64,000 nt of DNA, taken from contig CM072860.1 in assembly GCA_036937835.1 (NCBI GenBank), positions 4,543,001 to 4,607,000 on the forward strand, given 5' to 3'. Shown here piece by piece: positions 1 to 12,130 of the stretch. The position numbers were made by a program, and so were the translations under genes. How positions within the stretch are numbered: the stretch's first letter is position 1; each line of letters opens with the position of its first letter. This stretch comes from Pampus argenteus (taxonomy: Eukaryota; Chordata; Actinopteri; Scombriformes; Stromateidae). Below the pieces are notes generated by a model, which was given only the letters and a program-made list of their open reading frames with translations, was not told the DNA's origin and searched no databases.

Positions 1-275
1 GGTGCTCGTAGTGATATCTTGTACAATGATACTAAAATGTTTGGACTAAAACATTTCTTCTTCTCACAGATGACTTTTATTACTTGGGGCCCTCCTGTGA
101 TTTGCAATAACCGCAGAGCTCATCTGTGTTCTTAATCCTGCAGTTAAAAATAAAAAAAATTAAAAAATGCCTTCCATATTTTACCAAACAGAGCCAAAGA
201 TCTGTTAATATCCGAGTTGTGTGAATATGCATCTCGGTGATTTTTAAGGTTGATATTTTCCTGCTTGGTTTGTAG
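1..275 (+). other. 3' part of the last intron of an upstream gene
   Basis: This AT-rich stretch ends in a pyrimidine-rich tract and TGTAG immediately before the terminal exon at 276. A second strong acceptor-like site (CTTCTTCTCACAG) ends at 69. From 70, two frames run a short way before stopping (one 21 codons, one about 13), so an alternative terminal exon there cannot be excluded. Several stops and an A-rich tract lie between the two sites, which fits intron sequence. The rest of the gene lies to the left of the window. Confidence 0.5.
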
Positions 276-344
276 GTCATAGATTATGATGGCTGTGATG
301 GTTTATGGCCACGAGAACGAGTCAGTAAATTTTGGGTGAAATGA
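276..344 (+). CDS. C-terminal coding exon of an unidentified plus-strand gene
   Basis: A 22-codon reading frame begins directly after the acceptor AG at 274-275 and ends at TGA 342-344. The peptide contains DYDGCDGLWPRERVSKFW and ends in VK. It is rich in Trp, Gly, Asp and Arg, unlike the low-complexity chance ORFs elsewhere in the window. Only this phase is open; the other two hit stops within the first few codons. A short 3' UTR with polyadenylation signals follows, as expected for a last exon. The exon has no start codon because upstream exons lie outside the window. I do not recognise the protein. The alternating Trp/Gly/Asp pattern could be the end of a small beta-barrel domain, but that is a guess. 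Confidence 0.55.
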   Translation, partial: VIDYDGCDGLWPRERVSKFWVK

Positions 345-560
345 AGACAAGTGTAGAGTCACACATCATGTGAATGTACTGTAGGATCTCTCTTATACTT
401 TATGTGCTTATGTTGTCTACTTTTTGTCTGTCTTAAAATATTTACCTGCTAAAATTTGCCTTTTTTTTGGCTAAATCTGACATATTAAACTCATATTGCT
501 GTTAATTAACACATGTTGTTTGAAAAATATGTTAATAAATTAAAGCAAACTCCTCAATCG
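345..560 (+). other. 3' untranslated region of the left-edge gene
   Basis: This AT-rich untranslated stretch follows the TGA at 342-344. It contains TTTTTTTTGG and several TTAAAATA-like tracts, with no long frame. It ends around the AATAAA at 534-539. The T-rich run at about 568-590 could be the downstream element for cleavage. The exact cleavage site cannot be read from sequence alone. Confidence 0.45.
534..539 (+). terminator. Polyadenylation signal AATAAA
   Basis: A canonical AATAAA lies 190 bases after the stop codon of the terminal exon. A weaker ATTAAA sits at 484-489, and T/GT-rich sequence follows at 560-600. Together with the acceptor and open frame these mark a complete mRNA 3' end. 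AATAAA is common in AT-rich DNA, so its position is the main support. Confidence 0.5.
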
Positions 561-2520
561 TGACAACTTTTTATTTTTATTTTTTACACGTGATGTTGAG
601 AAGATCCTGCTACAGTTTCAAAGATTCACAATTAATATTATTATTAAACTGAGGAAATTATGCTTATGAATAAATTCAACTACTTTGTTGTGGTGAATAA
701 AAGTGTGAGTGATCCACATATTATCAACTCACTCCCAGCATCACTCTATTGATAGAAACACTGCATTTAACATACTTTGTTTGTTCCCATCAGCCTCTTC
801 ACAAATGCAACAGCACATATGCCTCAGGAGCCCACAAGCTCTCCCACTCCACTGCTCAATAACAGTCTGCGATAGCGCTGACCCTCCTGGATGTAAAGCG
901 CCTGTCATTGTTTCACATATTCTCCACATCCATCCTTTTAGTAATATGTGTCCTTCTCGCCAGAGTATATTTGAATATTTCATTGAAGACAGATGGAATC
1001 CTAATCTTAGCTCCAAGCTGTGGCGTTTTGTCACCAATCCATTTTCCAATCAGCCAGTCTCCATCAACTCCTCCATTTTTTTTCCCCTCCCTCCCTCGCT
1101 GCTCTGTTTTGTCCTCCCTCTGGCTCTGCCACCCAACGCTCGCTCACTCAACTTTTCTTTTTTGTCCTCTTTCTTTCCTGGATGACACACTTTGCTGAGG
1201 TGCATCACTTTGAAACATTTGAATATTTAATCCTCTCTGTCATATATATTATGTTGAGACTCATGAGCATGAATTATTTGATGTAAAAAATTAACACGGA
1301 GGGCCCCGGGAGGAGGAGAAGGGTGAGTAAAAGCTCGTGTTTATTGTTCAGAAGAAGTTCGGAGCTTTTCATAGTAATACGACGTACTACACTTCATTAT
1401 TTCTATATGAATTCATTAAAGACAATAGAAAGACAAAAAAAAAAAAAAAAAGGGTGGTAGAAATTACACTGCATGTGATAATTGCTCATCATGGCTGGGC
1501 TGCGGAGCAGAACGATTAAATTTTACTTCAGCAGGTTTTTCACATTTGCATGTGTTAAGCAATAGTCTCACCCACAATTCCTTGCTACATAATGGTAAGT
1601 CCCAAATGAAAAATGAACGTGGGAGGCTGTAGACAAGTTGTGACCTTAAGCAGCAAGTTTGCCTGCTGATATTGAAGGTAGCACCAGTAACAGAAATGAT
1701 AAGTACTATAAATACTTATGTAATACGTATGGTTTTATTCCAGGTTGATTTGGTGGCAATCGTGGTTACTGATACAACAGTACAGCAAACACTCTCAATG
1801 TGAACTATGAAAACTAGTATGTTGAAAGGTAATTACAGACTATAAATACAATTTTTAGACTATTGCTATAACAAATGCCATCCATAAATATTCATTTCAT
1901 CCAAAGCTTAAGGATTTAAACTTTAATTGTGTGTCAGAAAAGTGTATATGTGATGAATTGTAGTACTAACCAGGTAAACTTTCACCAGATTATTTGTTAA
2001 CATTGTGCACATTATTATTATAAGTCATTAACTAAAAGAAAAAGAGAATTATATTAATGTAATTATCGAGCAGATGTTTCTTATTTGCAGTGTGAGAAAA
2101 GTTTTATCGATTACATTTTTCCTTTCTTATCAATACTGATGAGCCACTCTCCCCGTGATAGATAAGTGTTTATTTACCCAACTCTCTATTGGTCCATTTC
2201 CCTGATGAGTGTTTTTTTTTTTTTTAACTCCCTACAATTAATTATCACTGCTCAATGTATAGAGGAGAGCAGCATCCAAACAATTATACCTTTTCATCTG
2301 CCAATCGAACCACGGTCCGTCTATGTCCCTGATGGGACGGACGTCCTTTCTCACCTTGACAAAACGTCCACACTGAGGTCTTAATGGCACACTGACGAGC
2401 ATCAAAATTAAAAGTGTGATTTCTATTATTTAATACATATCAGAGGTGAATCAGGTGCGACACTCAGCATATTAATTTCTTTCGAAGCAAGTCTGAGGTT
2501 TCCAGTGGCTCTGTATGTTA

Positions 2521-2522
<2 letters not shown>

Positions 2523-2555
<33 letters not shown>
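2523..2555. repeat. (GT)16 microsatellite
   Basis: About sixteen uninterrupted GT units, followed by a short imperfect GTGT tail near 2570-2582. It causes the Val-Cys run in a spurious 75-codon frame across it. Confidence 0.95.
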
Positions 2556-2557
<2 letters not shown>

Positions 2558-2740
2558 AAATGTATTTGAGTGTGTGTTTGTGTATCCCTCTGGGTTGTCA
2601 GATCCAGTTAATTGCTGCCTTCCTGCTGCTTTAAAAAGTTGTGACGAGCTCGCCCAACCCCCTCCGCAACTGTCACTCGGTTTTCATTATTTACTCATTC
2701 AAATGAGAGAAAAATGTTCATGTCGACATTAATGACTTCA

Positions 2741-2770
2741 TGAGAGAGAGAGAGACAGAGAGAGAGAGAG
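2741..2770. repeat. (GA)n microsatellite
   Basis: Fifteen GA-type dinucleotides with one GACA interruption, grading into GAAGAAG. A simple repeat with no sign of function. Confidence 0.9.
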
Positions 2771-4235
2771 GAAGAAGAAAGACTAAACTAATTAAGGCAA
2801 CTGACTCACCTCAACATCACAGACAATTTAGTGGAGATACTCCACCACCAGTCTGACCCCCTCCCCTCCTTATTTTACTTGCTGCACACTTTAAAAAGTT
2901 TTTCTACTGCTAAAATAAATAAAATAAAAAATTCACATGATTTATTACTACAACTGATAACACATCAGATTATCATCTATAGTACGTAATCTAGAGGCGA
3001 CACACAGGTAACCCTAACCCTTTTATTCTTCACTCCAAGGTACAGTATTATTTTATTAAAACATAATTTAATATATCGGTTTATCCATTGCCAAATAAAG
3101 TTGTCCTTTGCCACAAGCATATTGCACCTCTTCTATCTATGACCCTCATCAGCAGCTCCAGTGAATCACTGGCAGCAATGACACGTTAGCATCGATAGCT
3201 CAGACACTTCATGCACTGTATACATCCACATAAAAAAAACGAACCACAGATGGTTTCTGCTTGTTCAGCTCAGAGCTTCCTTGATGTAGTTTGCTTGACA
3301 ACATGCAGCAGTACGGCTGACATATCATAGATATATATATCATAGTGTTTATCAATATGAAGCACTAACGACTTAGGAGGTAATTACTATAAATACATTT
3401 AAATACAATTAATTGAACTGAAAGGACATAAACATACCACTAGAGTACCACTAAACTTATAGTATCTTTTTGGTTTCAGTGAGTAGTTTTCTATAAATTA
3501 TCACGTTTTATTATTTTCAGGGGACTCACTTGAGTCATTCTTAAACAAAAAAAAATAAAAAATAAATAAAAAGAGCCTCTGTTACTGCATGAATAAAAAA
3601 TAAAGCCCACTCACTCTCATAATTGACTCACATAAAATATGAGTCACCAGTGATTCAGATTTGAAATCACTCATTCGTCAACCTATTTTTTTCTACAAAT
3701 GAATAGAAAGGTAATTTCGTCTTGAATGTTGAATACAGAGTCGTGCTTTAATTTCAAGTCTAATCGATTCAGCTTTACTTTACCTTAAGTATATTTTTTT
3801 TTTTTTGTCAAGGGTCAAGCCTCGGCTAGACGTACACGCATCAGACATACTCAATGGATTATTTATAGTATCTACTGTATATTCGTGCCAAGTGTGTTAA
3901 AAATGAATGGCCTGCGAATGACAGATACTCAACCTCATGAACAAATGGAGAGAGGGATTAGATGAAATTGCAATGCAGAACCGGCAAAGACTGATCTCCT
4001 CTTTCAGTGGAGGCGACTCCAACAGCGTTACCTTCTAAGCAAATTTATTTCACTCGACTTTAACGCTCCCAGCGTCTCTCTCTCTCTCTCTGTCTTTCTC
4101 TGTCAACCCCACCCTCTCTCTCTCTCACTTCCTTGGATCCCTTTCACAATATGTCCAAGACGAGCACTTCCCCCCTTAAATCACATCCCCTTTATTTGCA
4201 AGCCTAACACTTTTTTTTTTTTTTTAATAAAGGTA

Positions 4236-4760
4236 GGCTTTTAACAAAATTAATCTGGATGTTGAAAAACACAAGTGCTAATACCTCCACAGACACTGAA
4301 TCCTGACTATTGAGCGGGTGCTAAATTGCCAATTACAGGCCAACATTGTACAGCGAGGCAAATATACGTTTAAGGGGGCTTTCCTCTGTTGTAAGACTAC
4401 CTGTCAGTCAAACAGCACCTGGGGCAATTTTCTCATAATTAATGAAGGTAGGTATTATTCCCTCCCATAGGAGGCTGGGCTTCCATTGTGAACTACTTTC
4501 TCGTTATTAAACCATATTTCCAATAAAAAAAAAAAATTTTTTTTGGGCAGGTATCTAAAAACAGCCTGTAATTATGAACTCCCCGTTCACGTCACATTTG
4601 ATGAAGTGAGAGAGTGTGAGTGTACACCTCAAAGCACTAACGAGCCTGACCCAGCTTGGGCAGAGAAGGCCGGGATCACGGTATTTTGAGGTAAACTGGG
4701 AACAATCAATCTGCTAAACAAGTGTCCGGGTAAAGAAAAGCTGCGTTTATTGCATCTCTG
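4236..4760. promoter_or_regulatory. Candidate conserved noncoding element cluster
   Basis: Complex sequence bounded by T/A runs. It includes a homeodomain-type TAATTAATG at 4436-4444 preceded by CTGTCAGTCAAA (MEIS/PBX-like) at about 4411-4422 and an E-box-like CACCTG near 4426. The block lacks microsatellites and has no credible coding frame. The enhancer role is inferred from motif density only. Confidence 0.35.
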
Positions 4761-6536
4761 GTCAGATGACCCATCTAATTCACATTTCTTTTTTTTTTTA
4801 ATTTACGTGCATATCGTCACATTCATGCATATATAAGCATAAGACAGCATATAATTGGAATAATAGTTAAAAACACATACACAGCATTGCACCCATAGAA
4901 ATCTATGTATGGCTGTGGCATCCTATGTATTTCTCATTCGCTGCCTGCTTATCACAGTTATGATCCGACTATGCATTAGCGATGTGATCTTTGTGCAATG
5001 AGGTGACATGATAGAATTACTGTAAAGGCTGTGTAATACATCTAATTTGCATACATTTCAAGGTATGTATTGAACTTTTTTATGTAAGTATGTATGGTTT
5101 TATATGGATGTTTGTAAAAGGTGGCAAATTATAGTGTAGAACAATGTTGATACGTAACATAATTGTTTAATGTTCACTGATGATGTATTTTTCTATACCC
5201 ATGTTCACGTACCATTTATCTCCCTGATTTGCATGTAGCACTTCCTTCAATGGAATAATCAATGCCAGCAAATATGTTTCTCACCAAAAACGTGACCTGC
5301 AAAACAAAATTATGTAAACATATACTGTAATTTCTGAGAGACGTGGTTGGGAAAAAAACAACAACAAAAAAAACCCCCAAATAAATTGGGTGCCTTAATA
5401 TGCGACTGTGAGGCTGAGGAGCTCGGTGCACGTAAATGGTGTTAATTGGCTGTTTTAACTGTTGTGTTTGCTAAAATGCACCATATTTAAGATACAGTAA
5501 AGCAAAAAAAAAAAAAAAAAAAAGTGATGCCACAAACATCTATCCAGCTCACAGCCTCCAGGGGCCCACAATATTTAATTGGCATTTCAGAATTCATGCT
5601 TAGTTTTACAAAAAAAAAAAGAGAGACTATTGGGAATTCATATACACAAAAAAATACAGTATACACTTTAACAAACACAATAAAAAAGTATGTTTATGTC
5701 TTTATGTGGATACTGCGGTCACTTTTCAAGGATTAAAGCTTTATTTTATGCTCTCTGCTGCCCGAGTAACGATATTGAACACAATATATTTTCACCAATA
5801 ACATCAGTGATTGCGATAATATTTTATTATTTATCTGACGGTACATAAGGAAGACTGTAGACTACCTGCAAAGATGTAAACCGTGCGTATTATCAATAAT
5901 GCTTCACTCCTTTTCTTTTACGCATTTCCTTAACCTTGATTCTCAAAATGGAAAAACAAACAAAACAAAGCAAACAAGAAGCTATATATATATAGAAATC
6001 TACTGCATGAGCCAGCAGAGTGTGTGTGCTTTCCAAAGGGAAAAAAAAACAAAAAAAAACAGGCACTACACAAGTTAATCAAGGTTTGCATGTTTGCCCT
6101 CCGGCTCTGTGCCGACTGCCTCCAAGATTTCTTTCTCACACAAAGCCTAATATTTATAGGGGAGGGGTAAAATGTTTAGAGCGTCTGTCAAGGTTGTGAG
6201 CATTTTCTCAACATTTAAAAAGGTGAGACCTGAGGTGATATTCTCCTCACAACTGTGATAGAAGAAGACAACAAGAGAGCTCCAAGTGTGTGGGAGGGTT
6301 TAAGAAGAATTGTTCAAGATCTAAGTGTATTGTTGCATTGCTCGTCTATGAAAAAAATAAAAAAATAATGAAAAATTCAGTACTACAATAGTGTTTAGTT
6401 TGACAAGTCAGATGTCAATGGCAGAGCTGCAAATCTCAGCGTTTTTACGTGTTTTACAAAGACTGTTGCTCCTGTTTTTTCGCAGGGCGAAAACAGCAAT
6501 GTAAATGTCAACGTTTCTAAAGGTCTGAAGTAGTGT

Positions 6537-6537
<1 letters not shown>

Positions 6538-6575
<38 letters not shown>

Positions 6576-6582
6576 GCAGCAG
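6538..6582. repeat. (CAA)12(CAG)3 trinucleotide repeat
   Basis: Twelve perfect CAA units run into three CAG units. On the minus strand this gives a poly-Cys frame, which I do not regard as a protein. Confidence 0.95.
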
Positions 6583-6911
6583 TGGTATTTTAAATGAAGT
6601 TGTTTTTCTATATATTGCACGGATAGAACAACGCCTCTCAAAATTATACAAAAAATAAGATACGGCTCTTAGAAAAAATAAAAACTTCACCAGATTATAC
6701 TGGATGTATGTTTCTGATACTCATGAGCCAAAGTTGAATTACATGTACTGTTGCGATAGGAGAGGAGATACAGTCATGATATTAGGGTGTAGAAGGCATT
6801 TATTAATGCGAGTAACACGGAAAAAGACCAATTTACACCTGGTATGAGCATCTATATCTTAAAAATTAAATAATAACTGTCAAAGACACACAGTTAACAA
6901 CCAGATTTTGA

Positions 6912-7220
6912 TTTAAAGGTGCAATACGTAAGATTTAAGAAAAGGTATAAATAAAGCATTACCATCTATCGAGTTGCTACGGATACACACGTTATCAGGT
7001 GTAAATGTTCTTAAAATGACTGTTGTGAATGTGATGATGCAGGAGGGGTCAACAGTTCAGACACAGAGAGACAAATACACATTTGTATTAGGCTACAAGC
7101 TCATTTCCTGTTTCAACACTAATACCACACTATCCTGTCACATTACATCAGCTCATGTAAGAGAAAGCAATCCAATAAAATTCATCAGTATCTTCTGGGG
7201 GACAAAAAAAAAAAAAAAAA
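6912..7220 (+). repeat. Possible dispersed repeat ending in poly(A)
   Basis: The stretch opens with TTAAAGGTGCAATACGTAAG. I recall this start as resembling a common teleost interspersed repeat. It ends at a poly(A) run at 7204-7220. There are no clear terminal inverted repeats or target duplications. Boundaries are approximate and the identification is from memory. Confidence 0.25.
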
Positions 7221-7789
7221 GGATCAAGTCTTTCATGCTGTCAGTTCAATGTATGTGCCAGATCTTTGTCCTGGAGTCAATCTGTGAAGGAGCGGAGGAA
7301 TAAAAGCAGTTCTTCCTGAAAGGAGATGTTCAGATATGTTTTGTTTGTCAGTGGAATATATCCAGAGGGGTGGAAGTTTGTCAAAAGAATTTAGAAAAGT
7401 ATGAAAATAAATGAGACTCAACAATTCATGCTAAAAAGCTTGCCCCAGATACAAAAATCTGTGTGAACATGCCCAGAGAGCGAAATATAAAGACCGACTG
7501 TGATCTGTTTGACTGTATATTACACCCAGATTATACACACATGGCTTCAGGTTTTAGAGGGAAAAAAACCAACAGATCTATCTTATTATACCCGAGTTAT
7601 AATAAATGGGTAATATCTCATAAATCTGTCTAATCAACTCATAATAAAGGCTTAAAGACAAAAACGGTTTAGGTCAAATCTCCTAATTCCACAAACAGAT
7701 GCAGAGATCAAACAGGAAAGTGGAGACAACAACACAGACCATGATGCATTTGTGCTCGACATGTTTTTTTTATATATATAAATATATTA

Positions 7790-8110
7790 AGCATCTTACA
7801 AGTCTTGACAGTTTTCAACCTTGCTCGTCTGGTCCTGCCCTGCCTGTTGGATGTGGTTGCCGTGACAACACCCATTAACTCTTGATTGGAGATCTAATGT
7901 AATCTAGACTATGAGCCGTGCCATTTATCTGCTGTTAACACAGCAGTGGCAGTGTTAGAGTCGGACAGCCATGAAAGGAGAATGAACCAGCGTCATTAGA
8001 CCAGGAACGTTCTGTATGGTGCGTATAGATGACTAATGCAGAGGGGGCGGTTACATACATGTGCAGAAGGAAAACCACACTTGCAGTTTCCTGCAGTGTT
8101 AGCGTGCATT
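7790..8110. promoter_or_regulatory. Candidate enhancer with RFX X-box
   Basis: A complex, repeat-free block containing a palindromic X-box (listed separately). It also has TAATGTAATCTAGAC near 7895 and GGGGGCGG at 8044-8051, which resembles part of a CTCF core. No coding frame of note is present. Flanking DNA is low complexity, so the block stands out. Confidence 0.4.
7856..7869. promoter_or_regulatory. RFX-type palindromic X-box
   Basis: GTTGCCGTGACAAC matches the RFX consensus of two half-sites (GTNRCC and RGYAAC) with no extra spacer and one mismatch in the right half. RFX factors act at ciliary and immune gene promoters and at some enhancers. Confidence 0.5.
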
Positions 8111-10555
8111 TATGTTTAGGAGAGCGTCAGGAGTGATGTCTGAGCAGTGTGACTCTGTGGCCAACGCTGAATATAACACCACAGACTCTAGTGCCAACTG
8201 AGCCTGCAGCCACACAGCCACAACCATAAGCTCTCCGTCTCTGCTCCAGCTCTGGATCCCCACAATGAACTGGGGCAGGATTACATCAAATCAAACTGGG
8301 AGCTGGCTGTTAACAAATCTGCAGCGATGTTGCACGCTCTGCAATTCCCGCCAGTCGGGCCCCACCGAAAAAAAAAGACGAGTCGCCGTAGAATTCAAGC
8401 AAAGATGAGATAAATATTGTGAACATATTAATACTTTTACATTTCTTGATGGAACAACAACAACAACAACAACATGGAACGTCATTGTGTTGCACTGCTA
8501 ACAATCTGAGGGGGCTATGTGACGCGCTAGCTGGGCTACACCAATTAAGTTGAGAGACAGAATAAAGGCGCTGTAGCATGCTAAATCACAACCTTTTCTC
8601 ATTTCCTGTCTTTGTGTCCCCCTCCGCCTCAAAAAAAAAAATAAAAGTGTCACCGTGAATCAATTCCGCCACCACTATCCTCGATATGCAACAAATAAAA
8701 CAGTGACTGACATCAAATTATTTCCAAGCTGATAGATGTTACACTAGCTTTGTCAGTGTTGTCACCTCTTTGGATAGATCCTTCTAGTTTACAATAATTG
8801 AAAGAGTAACTGAGTTTGGTGAGTCAAGAATTGGTGGAAAAGTTGGCACAGGCAGGGTTCGCCCCCTTTTATCATCAACATTTCATTCTTTTTCATTCTG
8901 GGGGGGGCGAATAATGATATTGGACTGCCACGGGCAAATAAATAAATAAATAAATAAATATAAAAAGAAAGGAAATGAGCATAGCGTGATGTAAAATATG
9001 ACTTCAAAGTCGTGACACTGACAAGACAACAAAGCCACACAGATCGAGATACTACACACCTGAGGTTCGAGTGTTCGTCATTAAAGAAGAAAAAATGGAA
9101 AAACAAACCAAACAAAATAAATAAAGAATATTGCTGAAGGACAGCGACAGTATGAGATGTTGACTATTTTCTGTTATATTGCCCCAGATTCCCCCGAGTC
9201 GGCTGCCAAAAAGAGTTGTTTTGATGAAGAGGTTAAACATGGAGGACGAAGTTCAGACTGTAAGACATATATGAAGGCCTCAGACGTCATGATACAAGAG
9301 CGTACTTTTGCTTTTCGCTCTGTTAAAAACATGCAAACCTCTAAAATAAAACACAAATAAAGCATAGACTACATGCAGCATGACACTAGGCAGAGCTCAG
9401 TACTTCCCTCCTCTGTCACACTTGCAAATACCACAGCACAAACATAAACATATGACATACAGACGTGTTCGCACACTCAACAAACCCCAACATGCCCCCA
9501 AACAGATCCGTGGCACTATACAGTCTGTGTGTGTGTGTCGCTTCATTAAGCATGTATCCAATCAGTCACACACACACACAGCAAGCTCGGCATGTCGCTC
9601 CGCAGTTAACTCTCGGCCTATAACCCGTCTGTCAGTCAAACGGCTAGAGTTCATTAGAGACACTGAGAGCCGGTGACAACTCCCCGCGGATCTGACCTGT
9701 GTATACAAACGCAGGTGATCTGACCCTCTAGGAAGATATCACCGTGTAAACAAAGATATTGTGTTGCTTGGGAGGAGGAGGAAGGGGAGGAAGGGGAGGT
9801 CTAAAAATGAGTGAAAACACTCAGAGATCCATAAAAACAGCCTGTGGGATGTGCAGGGTCTATACAAGAGAAGCAAGCGAGGGAAAAGTGAAGAGAGAAC
9901 ATTGTATTTCTGTTTCTGCTGCAGGTTGGTAGGAATTAATAAAAGACTACAGCACATGAGCCTGGTGGGCCAGTTAGCTGAATGTGCATGTGGCTAAAGA
10001 GACATTCAGATCAAAAATAGATGACATTCAGCAGTGCAGACGCCAAAATAAAAGTCTCGAGCTCCAAATATCATCCTCCATACACATTCATAGCACTGCA
10101 CAGACTTAAAATTACCACATATATTCAGACTTAAAATAAAGCAAATGTATTTTTTTAATGCGAGTAAGTTGCGTGCCGATCTTGTCATTTCATCCAGCTG
10201 AATCACACTGGAGACTGCCCCCAGAATGGCGTTCTCATGGGTAAACACGAGTTAAAGGAAAATCTGTTGTGTGGCAAAGAAAGTCTTAACACTCTTGTCC
10301 TGTTAATAAGATTAGAATGTGAAATATTCATTGGGAAAAGGCTTAATAATAAATGGAGGGTATTAAAAATTTAATTAATTCAAACTTACAGCCATGAATT
10401 TTTAAACATACATTATTATGAGTGCACCAACAAGCCATTTCATTGATGTAGTGTTGTAACGTGGAAACTTAAGTTCCACCTAACCCTCATCCATTCATTT
10501 CCCACATGCTCAACAAAAGTCTTTAGGAAAGACTAACGGGGCAATTTGACAGCAA
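8111..10555. other. Spacer with simple repeats
   Basis: No gene is visible. Simple repeats include an AAC repeat at 8453-8474, an AAAT repeat at 8936-8960 and AC/GT runs near 9525 and 9568. The frames of 62-108 codons overlap these or A/T runs. The sequence at 9600-9960 is moderately complex but without a clear motif cluster. Confidence 0.5.
8936..8960. repeat. (AAAT)6 microsatellite
   Basis: Six AAAT units in tandem, continuing into an A-rich tail. Confidence 0.9.
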
Positions 10556-10599
10556 GGTGAAGCAAAGAGCTCCCATCCCCCACCCTTCCCTCCATTTAG

Positions 10600-11090
10600 C
10601 ATTAACACACACACACACACACCTCTCCCAGTAAACTGATTGCTGACAGGAGTCGAAAAATGAATCCGGGGTCAATAATTTAACGAACTCGCGGCTAATT
10701 TGAATCTATTACCCTGCTATGTGCATACAGTGCGTCAAAGGTAAAGCCAGAGAGGGATCCGTCATATGATTCATACTCGGCGGAGAGAATTAGTTTCATG
10801 ACACGTCATAATTTAATACATTTTAAGGAACTCAGCATGACTTTGCCAGCCTGATGGCGGCAGGGAAAGAGGGAGAGAGAAATCAGAGAAGATGAAGAAC
10901 GAGAAGGATATTAAATTATGGAGCACCTTAACAGAGCAATCTGTCTTAGGGAGACATGATTGCCTTACCGCTGTGGATTGATGATAATCTGTTTGTAAGG
11001 GGCCTTGTAGGCTACACAGGCTGTAATGGGTGGAAGGTCTCAGACCACAACAGACCTGTCCGTGGTTCATCGCGGTGGAGAACATTTAAA
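10600..11090. promoter_or_regulatory. Candidate conserved noncoding block
   Basis: After an AC repeat (10605-10622) the sequence becomes complex. It contains GTCAATAATTTAACG, GGCTAATTTGAATC and TATGTGCAT-type elements between 10665 and 10730, and CATAATTTAA near 10807. These resemble homeodomain, POU and FOX sites. No open frame is supported. Inference only. Confidence 0.3.
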
Positions 11091-11465
11091 AAATAAACAT
11101 TAAACTTCACTATCACTTGATACTGGGGCGATAAAGTAATGATAGACTATATTATGATTACTTATGTTATGTTGTTAGTAGTTAATGCTTTTAGTAATAA
11201 TCGCATTTGTGGCTGCTAGTATGTGAGAATATATACAATAGCCACATGGATTTTCCACAATATAATTTAGTTTTTTGTATCAATAGCTTATTACTGATCT
11301 ATAAAGTATTATTAAGTGATTCATTAACACTGGTAAACAGTACTTACTGTACATTAGACTCATTATAAAGTTGTACCTTTGTCTGCCTGGTTGTAAAAGA
11401 TTTATTCATTTTTTAGGTAACACTTAATTAATGTACAGTTTACTACCCATATTTCTTTATTGAAA
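11091..11465. other. AT-rich spacer, nothing seen
   Basis: Very AT-rich sequence with many TTA and TAATA tracts and no frame, repeat unit or motif cluster that stands out. Confidence 0.5.
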
Positions 11466-12130
11466 GCTACATAAATTGCCTTTACTCTGGTACGAGAGGG
11501 CAGCCTTTCCTCCCCTAAAATGCACTTGAAGTTACACTCTGACAGGGAAGGTCAAGCACCCTTTTTTTCCTTCCCTCTTATTTCCCCTCCGTCTTTCTAT
11601 TCACCGCAGCCACGCAGGCTTTGTCTCGCCCGTGTTCATGCCTCGCAGCTTGGGCTGGAGTGAGGAATAGTAAACTAGCCTATCGCTGCCAGGGCTTACT
11701 TCAGAGAGCAGGAAGGCTTTGGCTGTCATAGGTTCTCAGGATCAGAGCCGAGAGTGGGGACACTTCATTTGCCGGTGCTGAGGAGGAGAAGGTGGTGGAA
11801 GAGGAGAGGGGGGGAGTCAGGGGGACGAGGAAGGGGACGGGGGTGTGTATGTGCCAGGGTCAAGTGCTGTGCAAAAAGCCAGGCAGTTATCCAATAGAGC
11901 TTTACTCTCCTCCCTGCTCTCTGTTAGTGTCTTATGCAGCGTTACTGTGTCCCAAGGCTTTCTCGGCTTTGCTGGGTTCTGTTGAGGCAAGGGCATCCTG
12001 GATCAGCATTTGAAAGGCATTATAACTGGAAGCACTGGAGCTGGTCTGTTAAACCTGCAATGCATCAGCAATTCATGAGGTATAAGGAGCGCATCTGAAG
12101 AAGCAGAGCGTGCGGATCAGATGCTTTTGT
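11466..12130. promoter_or_regulatory. GC-richer block, possible regulatory region or unannotated 5' exon
   Basis: This block is visibly richer in G and C than its surroundings, with pyrimidine tracts at 11560-11610 and purine-rich sequence at 11780-11850. A 73-codon frame (11792-12013) overlaps it but shows no family resemblance. The texture fits a conserved element or a promoter. No TATA box or strong initiator was identified. Confidence 0.25.

Larger units (their letters stand above)
561..4235. other. Intergenic spacer, low complexity, no gene seen
   Basis: No exon with convincing splice sites is visible. The 158-codon frame at 709-1185 is rich in Ser, Pro, Phe and Leu and reads through a pyrimidine-rich tract (about 1075-1180), so I treat it as chance. 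The region carries an A run near 1434-1451, a GT repeat, GA and TC repeats (4075-4091, 4113-4126) and many T runs. A patch at 3880-4060 is more complex and could hold a regulatory element, but nothing decisive is seen. Confidence 0.5.
4761..7785. other. Spacer with A runs and short repeats
   Basis: AT-rich sequence with poly(A) runs (20 A at 5504-5523; others near 5610 and 7204-7220). It also contains a CAA repeat and one dispersed-repeat-like stretch. No exon or RNA gene is seen. Short frames here are created by the A/T runs. Confidence 0.5.

Noticed and set aside
70..135. Alternative terminal exon after the acceptor at 68-69
   Set aside because: The frames are short and lack a polyadenylation signal before the next acceptor, and the exon at 276 is better supported.
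709..1185. 158-codon plus-strand frame
   Set aside because: Translation is dominated by Ser, Pro, Leu and Phe from a pyrimidine-rich tract; no domain, promoter or splice support.
6408..6641. Minus-strand frame with a 15-Cys run
   Set aside because: The Cys run is the CAA/CAG repeat read backwards.
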